Assembly: GCA_003233545.1 (NCBI GenBank)
Contig: QILZ01000316.1
Span: forward strand, 1 to 11,656
Direction of reading: 5' to 3'
Length of the DNA: 11,656 nt
DNA from: Spirochaetales bacterium
GTDB taxonomy: Bacteria > Spirochaetota > Spirochaetia > SZUA-6
The notes beneath the pieces were generated by a model. It was given only the letters and a program-made list of their open reading frames with translations, searched no databases and had not been told where the DNA came from. Numbering within the stretch: position 1 is the stretch's first letter; each line of letters opens with the position of its first letter. Below are positions 5,512 through 11,656 of this stretch, in pieces. The translations under genes and the position numbers were made by a program.

Positions 5512-8102
5512 TGACGGGTTGTCTTACAAGAATTGTTAATGGAGCTTACAGGTACTATCGAAGGGGATTAAAGGAAAACTTCAGCCCGGATCTAAAACAG
5601 GATATAGGAGAGAAGGGGTGGATAAGCTTTGAGAGGGGGAAACTGACGGATGATAAATCCTCAAACCTGGTCGGATGGAAAGGCCATTCCATGGGTGAAG
5701 AAGGGGTGGATATTCTGGTAGATCTAAAGGGTTTATATTTTATAGATAAAATAATCCTCAGACAGGAGATTACCAGGTGTGTTGACAGAGAAGAGGCAAG
5801 AAGTATTTTATCGAGTGCAGTCAGTGAGATTTTCGTTTATACGAAAAGGGGAGAAGAGGACTTTAAACTGAATGCATGGATGATGGAAGGTATTCCAAAT
5901 GATCCTATTTTAAAGGAAGACATTCATCTGGATATGGGCGAAGAGGCAAGTTATATTCTCATTCATGCAGGTTCATTCCGAAGAGATTTACTGCTTAAAG
6001 GCCTGGAAATATGGGGTTCCGATCCCGGATCATTTGTCTTTCCTGTGCCACAGGAAATTTTTTGGGGCACCGGGAGTTTTCCTGTAAAGAGTCTGTGCAA
6101 AGTAGTATGTGGAAAAGGGGCTTCTGAGGATACTTATTTTTCTGCCCGGCTTTTTATAGAAGAAATGAAAAAAAGCACAGGTCTTAAAATTACTGAAGAG
6201 GACGGGAATAACTCCAAAGCATTATTAATAGGCAAACCGGGCGAATGCAGTCTTTTGGATAATGCAGAGCTTAGCGGAGATATTAACAAGGAAGGTTATA
6301 TACTGAAGATAACAGAAGAGAATATATCTCTTGTCGCATCCGATAGATTGGGGCTAATATATGGAGTGGAGACGCTGCTTGGTCTGATCTGTGAGCAGGA
6401 TGTGCTTCCTGTTCTCACAATTACAGACTTTCCCAGGACAGAAGTACGCGGTGTTCACCTGTGGATGCCGGCGAGAGAGGATATTCCATTTTATAAAAGG
6501 CTTGTTAAATATGTGCTTGCGCCTATGAAGATTAATACAATTTTTCTTCAGGTAACTTCAGGGATGAAGTTCGACCGCAGACCTGAAATTAATGAGGCTT
6601 GGGAAAAAGTGAATAAAGATGTAAAGGATGGAAAAGCGTCCCCATTCCCGCATGGCAAATTATGTAAAGGCGGATGCCTGAGCAAGGAGGAAGTAAAGGA
6701 ATTGGTGGATTACTCCCGTGAATATGGAATGGAGGTAATTCCTGAAATTCAGTCACTCAGTCATGTAGAGTATCTGACAATAACTTACCCGGATATTGCC
6801 GAAGATAATGACCGGGAATATCCGGACTGTTACTGCCCTTTAAATCCTAAATCCTACGAGATTGTTTTTGATATGATCGATGAAATTGCTGAGGTTTTTA
6901 AACCTCTTAAATATGTAAGCATGGGACACGATGAGGTATATACAATGGGCAGGTGCCCTAAATGCAAAGGGAAAACTTATGAGGAACTTTTTGCCGGGGA
7001 TGTGAAAAAGATTTATGAATACTTAAAGAAAAAAGGACTCAGGATGATGATATGGGGAGATATGCTTCAGTCATTCCGGTGGTACAGTTCCCCCAAAGCT
7101 ATAATCCCGAAAGATATTATTTTGCTCGATTTTGTGTGGTACTTCCGCACGGATGAGGACATCGAGAACAGATTGCTTGCAGACGGATTCAAGGTAATTA
7201 TGGGTAATCTATACTCATCACACTATACCAGATTTAACACCCGCATTGCCAAAAAGGGTATGATAGGCGGGGAGATCTCTACATGGACATCTACGAGTGA
7301 GCATGAACTGGGGAAAAGAGGTAAGATTTATGATTTCATTTATACTGCAAATATACTATGGTCAAATCATTATGAGGAGAATCTAAGATGGAGTTATACC
7401 AGGCAGATTTCGCGGATGCTTCCACTAATCAGACAAAGAATATGCGGCCGGAAATACCCGTCACTCGCAGCAGAGAAACAATTTGTCCCGGTTAGCCTGG
7501 AAGGGATTATTAATTCCGGCCTTATCGATGAAAGCGGAGGCAGGGGAGGATTTAACCTTATAAGCATTCCTAAGGGAGAGACTCGATTAAGGGATTCTCT
7601 TTTTTATATAGGGGATGGATTGCTCATTGTGGAAAATGAAAATATCAGGGATAAGAAATACCCCGTAGAAGCGGAAATTCCAATAGATAAAAAGATGAAC
7701 AGCCTGTTATTTCTTCACAGCATGGTTCCGAAAACAGGTTACAGACCGGCATTCTCCGGATATGCGGAGGGAAAAGGACTTATAGGTTCCTATTTAATTA
7801 CCTTTAATGACGGCACCGAGGAAGAGATAAAAATTGAACTTTCCTGGAACATAGGTGAAATAAACCGAAGATACGGGGAGGTGGGTAAAGCAAAAGAATG
7901 CCGTCATCTCGGTTATTTTACGACTTACGGAGCAGATCCTTTCTGGCAGGGTAAGACTCCGGATGGTAGAAATATCACGCTTTACGGATATGAGTGGCTT
8001 AATCCTCACCCTCAAAAAATCATTAAAGCAGTGAAACTTACCGCGAGCGGTCAGGATGATTCATCTGTCATGCTCATTGCATTAACCGGGGTATATTTTT
8101 AA
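5511..8102 (+). CDS. GH20-type beta-N-acetylhexosaminidase-like enzyme, multidomain, cytoplasmic
   Basis: An 863 aa protein without signal peptide. Residues about 30-165 look like a discoidin (F5/8 type C)-like beta-sandwich. Residues about 190-305 match the alpha/beta domain preceding GH20 barrels (ASDRLGLIYGVETLLGLI). The barrel begins near R313 (RGVHLWMP) and runs to about 620. The catalytic Asp-Glu pair is D474-E475 in SMGHDEVY, the family's H-x-G-G-D-E signature in variant form, and W515 in MIWGD is a likely substrate-cage residue. In GH20 enzymes the Glu protonates the glycosidic oxygen and the Asp helps the substrate N-acetyl group form an oxazoline, releasing terminal GlcNAc or GalNAc. 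Residues about 640-863 form a further beta-rich region. Cysteines C385, C389, C440, C442, C482 and C485 (CPKC) cluster around the active-site half of the barrel. The start is set by the TAATG overlap and strong ribosome binding site. It is probably the glycosidase of the pathway; the exact sugar is not determined. Confidence 0.85.
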   Translation: MTGCLTRIVNGAYRYYRRGLKENFSPDLKQDIGEKGWISFERGKLTDDKSSNLVGWKGHSMGEEGVDILVDLKGLYFIDKIILRQEITRCVDREEARSILSSAVSEIFVYTKRGEEDFKLNAWMMEGIPNDPILKEDIHLDMGEEASYILIHAGSFRRDLLLKGLEIWGSDPGSFVFPVPQEIFWGTGSFPVKSLCKVVCGKGASEDTYFSARLFIEEMKKSTGLKITEEDGNNSKALLIGKPGECSLLDNAELSGDINKEGYILKITEENISLVASDRLGLIYGVETLLGLICEQDVLPVLTITDFPRTEVRGVHLWMPAREDIPFYKRLVKYVLAPMKINTIFLQVTSGMKFDRRPEINEAWEKVNKDVKDGKASPFPHGKLCKGGCLSKEEVKELVDYSREYGMEVIPEIQSLSHVEYLTITYPDIAEDNDREYPDCYCPLNPKSYEIVFDMIDEIAEVFKPLKYVSMGHDEVYTMGRCPKCKGKTYEELFAGDVKKIYEYLKKKGLRMMIWGDMLQSFRWYSSPKAIIPKDIILLDFVWYFRTDEDIENRLLADGFKVIMGNLYSSHYTRFNTRIAKKGMIGGEISTWTSTSEHELGKRGKIYDFIYTANILWSNHYEENLRWSYTRQISRMLPLIRQRICGRKYPSLAAEKQFVPVSLEGIINSGLIDESGGRGGFNLISIPKGETRLRDSLFYIGDGLLIVENENIRDKKYPVEAEIPIDKKMNSLLFLHSMVPKTGYRPAFSGYAEGKGLIGSYLITFNDGTEEEIKIELSWNIGEINRRYGEVGKAKECRHLGYFTTYGADPFWQGKTPDGRNITLYGYEWLNPHPQKIIKAVKLTASGQDDSSVMLIALTGVYF

Positions 8103-8121
8103 AAGGAGATATATGTAAATG
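8102..8121 (+). promoter_or_regulatory. Ribosome binding site plus ATG-TAA-ATG start-stop element before the regulator gene
   Basis: The AAAAGGAGA site begins within the GH20 stop codon. It is followed by ATG TAA at 8113-8118 and immediately by the regulator's ATG at 8119. The AGGAG core (8104-8108) is 10 bases from 8119 but only 4 from 8113, so 8119 is the better start. Occasional initiation at 8113 would terminate after one codon. Confidence 0.5.
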
Positions 8122-9150
8122 AGTCGTACAGAAAGAGTAACTATTTCTGATATTGCCAGGCTTGCAGGTGTATCAAAGAGCACGGTCTCGAGGGTTTTTA
8201 CTGAAAGCTCGCCGGTAAAAGAAGATGTAAAGAAAAGGGTACTCAAGATAGTCGAAGAGATGCAATACTATCCCAATCTTGCAGCAAGGAATCTGTCTTC
8301 TAAAAAAAGTGGAGCCGTTGGCGTCATACTGAACCTGGATCCTGATTATCATTTTAAAGATTATGTATCGATGGAAACATTAAGAGGGCTTTCTGTCACT
8401 GCTACCTCCCTTGGTATGAGACTTTTAATAATAAACGGGGGGCTTGCCGACACTCTTCCCAGGCTCGTCTCAGAGAGAAGCGTCGATGGGCTTATTGTAA
8501 TGGGCATTAAGATTAAAGAAAAAGCTCTGATTGGCCGGAAAGGATTATATAATATTCCTGTGCTTCTTCTCAATTATAAGAAAGAGTATGATGAGTATCC
8601 CTCGGTATCCTTCGCGCATGAGCAGAATGCTAATTTTATGGCTAAATATATTATCAAAAGAGGGCACAGGAAGATAGGATTTATTGAGTGCTCTCCTGAT
8701 CTGCTCTATGTACAAAACAGAAGAAAGGGTTACTTAAAAGCATTAGATGAAGCAGGTATCGAGCAGAACAAAGAATGGGTCTTTGAAGTAAAGGATATGA
8801 ACGAGGTTACTGCGGGTAAGGTTGCGGCGAATTCCTTTCTCGAACTAAAAGAAAAGCCTACAGTTATAGTTGCTTCGTCAGATAATCTGGCAATTGCTTT
8901 TATGGGCAGGCTCTCTGCTGCAGGGGTTAAAATACCGGATGACGTTAGTGTTGTGGGTGTTGATGATCTTCTTATATCCCGCTATGTGCATCCTTCACTA
9001 ACCACTGTACTTCTCGATGGTTTCAGCCGCGGGAAGATTGCATGTGAAAGTATCCACAAATTGATATCCGGTGAAAAGCTCGAAAACAAGCATTTTTTAA
9101 TATCCTCCCCAATTGTAGAGAGAGAATCTTTGAGAGATTTGAGATATTAA
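8119..9150 (+). CDS. LacI-family transcriptional regulator
   Basis: A 343 aa sugar-responsive DNA-binding protein of the usual family length. The N-terminal helix-turn-helix is at residues 8-27 (TISDIARLAGVSKSTVSRVF), followed by the hinge region YYPNLAARNL (51-60). Residues from about 64 form the periplasmic-binding-protein-like effector domain, with conserved stretches such as RGHRKIGFIE and a late VGVDDLLISRYVHPSLTTV. LacI regulators usually repress and are released by a sugar derived from the pathway. Being last in the operon, 16 bases after the GH20 stop, it probably controls this cluster and is co-transcribed. No convincing operator is seen near it; the main operator would be expected upstream of the transporter genes, outside the window. 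The neighbouring gene is convergent, 21 bp away, with no clear hairpin terminator between them. Confidence 0.95.
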   Translation: MSRTERVTISDIARLAGVSKSTVSRVFTESSPVKEDVKKRVLKIVEEMQYYPNLAARNLSSKKSGAVGVILNLDPDYHFKDYVSMETLRGLSVTATSLGMRLLIINGGLADTLPRLVSERSVDGLIVMGIKIKEKALIGRKGLYNIPVLLLNYKKEYDEYPSVSFAHEQNANFMAKYIIKRGHRKIGFIECSPDLLYVQNRRKGYLKALDEAGIEQNKEWVFEVKDMNEVTAGKVAANSFLELKEKPTVIVASSDNLAIAFMGRLSAAGVKIPDDVSVVGVDDLLISRYVHPSLTTVLLDGFSRGKIACESIHKLISGEKLENKHFLISSPIVERESLRDLRY

Positions 9151-9171
9151 CAGGATTATTGACATCCATAT

Positions 9172-10800
9172 TTATCCCCTCCTTTGATAAACAACCCTGC
9201 CGCCCATAATAGTAGACTCTACAGTCATATCCCGAAGTTCTTCCGGCGTGCAGGATAGAATATCCTTATTCAGGATTACGAAGTCTGCAAGTTTTCCCGG
9301 TTCAATGCTGCCCTTGATGTTCTCTTCCCGGCTTTTAAAGGCATTATTAACTGTGTATGCTTTTAAAGCTTCAATACGGCTTATACTTTCTTCAGGATAA
9401 TAGCAGTTCCCCCGTTCGGTTTTATGTGTAATCATTGTATACATGCCCAGAAACGGATTGTACGGATTGATGGATGCTTTTGAGTCGAATTTAATCATAT
9501 GATCAGAGCCGGCACAGAACATCAGGCCCGAGTTAATAATTGTCTTATAGGGGTGGAAATACCGGATACGTTCTTCTCCTAATATCGTATTCATCGCATC
9601 TGAATCCTTGTAAAACCATGCAGGCTGTGCATCGATAAGAATATTCAGACGTCTGCAACGTTCCAGGATATCCGGGTAAAAAAAATTTCCATGAATAAGA
9701 GAAAAGCGGCAGCTGCTTATTTTATGCTTTTTATTCAACTCTTCATACGCATTTAGAAGCATATCCATGCCCCCATCGCCTGTTACATGTGCGGTAAAGG
9801 ACCAGCCGTACTCATACGCTGTTTCTACTGCCGCATTAAGCTCACCCTGTTTATAATTTATGATTCCGCAGTATGACGGCTCTTTTATTCCGAATACAGC
9901 CATTGCTTTTTCGCCCCATGGTTTTCGAAGGCGGGCCGTTCCCGTCAATATTCCTCCGTCAAGAAGGATCTTAAAATGGCCCATGCGTATCCATTCATTT
10001 CCTTCGTATGTGACAAGAGGGGAAGCTTTAAGAAAGCCGGCTGTATCAGCGTGAGTTTTCGGGTTTCCGGGGTTGTAGTTGTACAGGATACGAGCTGTAA
10101 GCTCGTTGCGGTTATGCAGGTCCTGAGCAATCTGCCAGTCGGAAGGTTTATTTGCGGTTTCGGTCAGGCTTGTAATTCCAACCTTGTTGTACCTTAGTAT
10201 CATCTCTTTAAGAGCTTTAAGCCGCCGTTCATACGAATATTCCGGTTTTGGAAGGTTTTCCAGCAATACAAAATCAGATGCGGCTAAAACGCCGGGGGGT
10301 AAATCCTGATATTTTTTTGGATCAATTCCGCTTTTTCTCAAAGCATATGTATTTACCACACCGCCGTATGAACCGTTAAGAAACACAGGATGATTTGGAG
10401 ACGCGAAATCCAGTTCTTCCAATGTGGGCAGCCTTAGCTCATCGATACGAGAGAAAAAGAATTTCGGGATTACAATCCAACTGCCTTCGGGCTTTTCCTC
10501 TGTTTGCGTATGAATCCATTCTATTAATTCCCCGAGATTCCGGGGATTGGGGATTTCCTCATCGATCTCACTTAATGAAGCATCCTGTACATGACAATGA
10601 CCCTCATTTAAACCGGGAATAACGGTTTTGTTTTTAAGGTCTATCTTCTCTGTTTTCGGACCTGATAATTTTAATATATCCCGGTTGCATCCCACAGCAG
10701 TAAAACGATCACCGTTTACAGAAAAAGCCTGCTCGATACTCGATTTATTGTTTACAGTTATTATCTTTCCATTATAGTAGAGCTTATCTGCATTAATCAT
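9172..10800 (-). CDS. YtcJ-like metal-dependent amidohydrolase (family 3)
   Basis: A 542 aa cytoplasmic protein of the YtcJ/amidohydrolase-3 group (TIM barrel hydrolases of amide or related bonds). It opens MINADKLYYNGKIITV, the small beta-sandwich strand typical of the family. It then shows H68 and H70 in NEGHCH, FKILLDGG with K277, H338 in AHVTGDGG, H370 in SLIHGN and D433 in GSDH. These are the expected metal-site positions (HxH, Lys, His, His, Asp) assigned by eye. The C-terminus has the usual GSIEPGKLADFVILNKD strand. A longer reading starts at TTG 10848 and adds 16 residues, but those bases overlap the tail of the aldo/keto reductase remnant, while the ATG at 10800 has GGAAG just upstream and fits the family N-terminus. 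It lies opposite the operon with its own expression. Substrate unknown; a link with the N-acyl chemistry of the operon is only a guess from proximity. Confidence 0.88.
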   Translation of the reverse strand: MINADKLYYNGKIITVNNKSSIEQAFSVNGDRFTAVGCNRDILKLSGPKTEKIDLKNKTVIPGLNEGHCHVQDASLSEIDEEIPNPRNLGELIEWIHTQTEEKPEGSWIVIPKFFFSRIDELRLPTLEELDFASPNHPVFLNGSYGGVVNTYALRKSGIDPKKYQDLPPGVLAASDFVLLENLPKPEYSYERRLKALKEMILRYNKVGITSLTETANKPSDWQIAQDLHNRNELTARILYNYNPGNPKTHADTAGFLKASPLVTYEGNEWIRMGHFKILLDGGILTGTARLRKPWGEKAMAVFGIKEPSYCGIINYKQGELNAAVETAYEYGWSFTAHVTGDGGMDMLLNAYEELNKKHKISSCRFSLIHGNFFYPDILERCRRLNILIDAQPAWFYKDSDAMNTILGEERIRYFHPYKTIINSGLMFCAGSDHMIKFDSKASINPYNPFLGMYTMITHKTERGNCYYPEESISRIEALKAYTVNNAFKSREENIKGSIEPGKLADFVILNKDILSCTPEELRDMTVESTIMGGRVVYQRRG

Positions 10801-10822
10801 ATCTTCCAACTTATAGAATTTT

Positions 10823-11102
10823 TTAAACCGGGTTTTCTGCTCTGCCAATTAAATTAATTTTACCTGCTGTGGCATTGGATTCAAGTTGCTGTGCTGTAGA
10901 TACAGATGCTATCACCGGCCTAATATACCGGGATGAGTAAGCATATAAGCAATAGCCGGTTGATTTAACCTTAAATTCCATTTATTCTCCAGTGAATCGA
11001 GGCAATCTTTTCCACAGCCTGATAAACGGCTATCTGTTCTTCTTTAGAGTTTGAGCCCCAAGATAATGTATTATATCTCTGTTGATAGGATTCTTCAACA
11101 CG
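10823..11102 (-). pseudogene. Decayed C-terminal part of an aldo/keto reductase
   Basis: Three minus-strand reading frames join into one aldo/keto-reductase-like C-terminus. From 11102 to about 11005 one frame gives YQQRYNTLSWGSNSKEEQ and then AVYQAVEKIAS. From about 10992 to 10921 a second frame gives ENKWNLRLNQPAIAYMLTHP, equivalent to the family's helix with PAQxALAW. From about 10918 to 10826 a third frame gives PVIASVSTAQQLESNATAGK, equivalent to the family's PIIGARTxEQLxEN segment, ending at TAA 10825-10823. The NADPH-binding and catalytic N-terminal half is absent: upstream in the first frame is a stop at 11105-11103. The gene is therefore truncated and has at least two frame breaks. 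Recognition is by motif memory, not a search; the order and spacing of the pieces make the family call fairly secure. Confidence 0.7.
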
Positions 11103-11138
11103 CTATTGTTATCTGGATCAGACTATTATCATAGTAAA

Positions 11139-11364
11139 CTCACGATAGACCCAATAATTCCCGTTCTATTAATGAGTATGATTTTTCAGTTCGGGTATTT
11201 AATTGCTTTAGGAAAATCAGGAATAAAGCCAATAGATCGAGTGGTCGGGAAAACTGAAAAAAGATCTTCTTAAGATTCGCAATTTAGGTAAGAAAAGCAT
11301 TCAAGGGGTAAAGGACATTCTTTCAAAACATGGATATTCGCTGAAAGAAGAACAATTGAAGTAA
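11139..11364 (+). pseudogene. Frameshifted RpoA-type alpha C-terminal domain (alpha-CTD) remnant
   Basis: Joining three frames gives a nearly complete alpha-CTD. The first piece is IDPIIPVL (from 11145). The frame changes near 11166-11170 to INEYDFSVRVFNCFRK, equivalent to LDLSVRxYNCLKR. It returns near 11210-11216, in an A run, to SGIKPIDRVVGKTEK, equivalent to AGINTVxELL. It changes again near 11257-11262, in a run of six A, to DLLKIRNLGKKSIQGVKDIL and then SKHGYSLKEEQLK, with stop TAA 11362-11364. LLKIRNLGKKS is the helix-hairpin-helix core that contacts DNA and activators. The N-terminal assembly domain of RpoA is absent, so this is either a stand-alone alpha-CTD protein that decayed or a fragment of a duplicated rpoA. 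Two of the three breaks sit in homopolymers, so sequencing error is possible, but the neighbouring gene remnant supports real decay. Confidence 0.75.
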
Positions 11365-11640
11365 GAGCCTCCTGTGTAAGGTTGCCTTTACGGAATCCCG
11401 AAGATGAATCTCATGGCCGTCAAGAGGCGACTAACTGTTCGTTATTATGCAGCATTATTATACAGCATTATTATACCCCGCCGGGTAAGAGGCATAGGAA
11501 GGAGAGCAGAACAGAGAAGTCGAATTAGTATTGGAAAAAAATATATCCTACGGTTAAGCCGGTAATTGAGCCTTTACATCGATCTTAAAAAAACTTATTA
11601 TCGATTATTGTTAATATAAGTAAAAAAAGAAGGGTCTGCT
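11365..11640. other. Unassigned intergenic stretch before the last gene
   Basis: About 275 bp without a convincing gene. An open frame of 53 codons from ATG 11404 to TAA 11565 is Arg-rich, lacks a good ribosome binding site and resembles nothing recognised. A tandem 13-bp repeat is present (separate entry). The last 60 bases are very AT-rich with a TAATAT box at 11612-11617, a possible -10 element for the gene at 11641, but no good -35 box at the right distance was found. No terminator hairpin with a T tract was found. Confidence 0.5.
11450..11475. repeat. Perfect 13-bp tandem direct repeat, two copies
   Basis: CAGCATTATTATA occurs at 11450-11462 and again immediately at 11463-11475. A weaker related stretch, GTTATTATG, lies just upstream at 11441-11449. 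It is probably a slippage duplication in decaying intergenic DNA. Confidence 0.85.
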
Positions 11641-11656
11641 ATGAAAGAGTATAATC
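11641..11656 (+). CDS. Start of an unidentified gene, truncated by the window end
   Basis: ATG at 11641 begins MKEYN and runs off the window after 16 bases. GAAGGG at 11629-11634 is a good ribosome binding site 6 bases upstream, and the preceding AT-rich stretch could hold a promoter. Too little protein is visible to suggest a function. It is separated from the catabolic operon by the opposing amidohydrolase gene and the pseudogene region. Confidence 0.5.

Noticed and set aside
9151..9171. Possible shared terminator between the converging regulator and amidohydrolase genes
   Set aside because: No stem-loop followed by a T run could be found in the 21-bp gap.
11082..11273. 63-codon open frame on the plus strand
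   Set aside because: It is not a gene in itself; its second half is one frame of the frameshifted alpha-CTD relic and its first half overlaps the reductase relic.
11374..11394. Possible hairpin GTGTAAGG-TTG-CCTTTAC after the alpha-CTD relic
   Set aside because: The stem is imperfect and no T tract follows, so it was not called a terminator.
11404..11565. Small open frame of 53 codons, rich in Arg
   Set aside because: No good ribosome binding site, no recognisable motif, spans the tandem repeat and lies in decayed intergenic sequence.
1..11656. CRISPR arrays, tRNA or rRNA genes, insertion sequences
   Set aside because: No spaced direct repeats, cloverleaf, rRNA segments, transposase motifs or terminal inverted repeats were seen.

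Overview
The window is bacterial DNA of moderately low GC. Genes are tightly packed with overlapping stop/start codons and purine-rich ribosome binding sites. A LacI-type regulator and a remnant of an RNA polymerase alpha C-terminal domain support a bacterial source. Gene content and codon style would fit a fermentative carbohydrate user (Firmicutes- or Spirochaetes-like), but the phylum cannot be settled from this sequence.

Positions 1-9150, plus strand: one probable operon for import and intracellular breakdown of a sugar conjugate. It opens with the last codons of a MalF-like permease. Next come a complete MalG-like CUT1 permease, a glutamine-amidotransferase-like/neutral-ceramidase-like fusion protein (620 aa), a sugar-isomerase-like TIM barrel (267 aa), a second amidotransferase-like fold fused to a NodB-type polysaccharide-deacetylase-like domain (588 aa), a multidomain GH20-type beta-hexosaminidase-like enzyme (863 aa) and a LacI-family regulator (343 aa). 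Junctions are overlaps or short gaps; the widest, 91 bp, precedes the deacetylase-like gene. None of the enzymes shows a signal peptide, so the chemistry should happen in the cytoplasm on an imported oligosaccharide or glycoconjugate. GH20, NodB and ceramidase folds together point to an N-acylated amino sugar or an amide-linked glycoconjugate, but the substrate is unknown. The substrate-binding protein, most of the first permease and probably the main operator lie left of the window.

Positions 9172-10800, minus strand: a convergent gene for a YtcJ-like amidohydrolase (family 3), 21 bp from the regulator's stop. The longer reading from TTG at 10848 is less likely than the ATG at 10800, because the extra codons lie in the tail of a decayed gene.

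Positions 10823-11640: a region without intact genes. Reading across frames shows two decayed genes: the C-terminal part of an aldo/keto reductase (minus strand) and an almost complete RpoA-type alpha C-terminal domain (plus strand) broken by three single-base frame changes. About 275 bp of unassigned sequence with a 13-bp tandem duplication follows. A new plus-strand gene probably starts at 11641 and runs off the end.

The most interesting material is the pair of operon proteins in which similar amidotransferase-like folds are joined to different hydrolase domains, the apparent loss of the ceramidase serine nucleophile with the zinc ligands kept, and a likely frame break at the start of the ceramidase-like gene.
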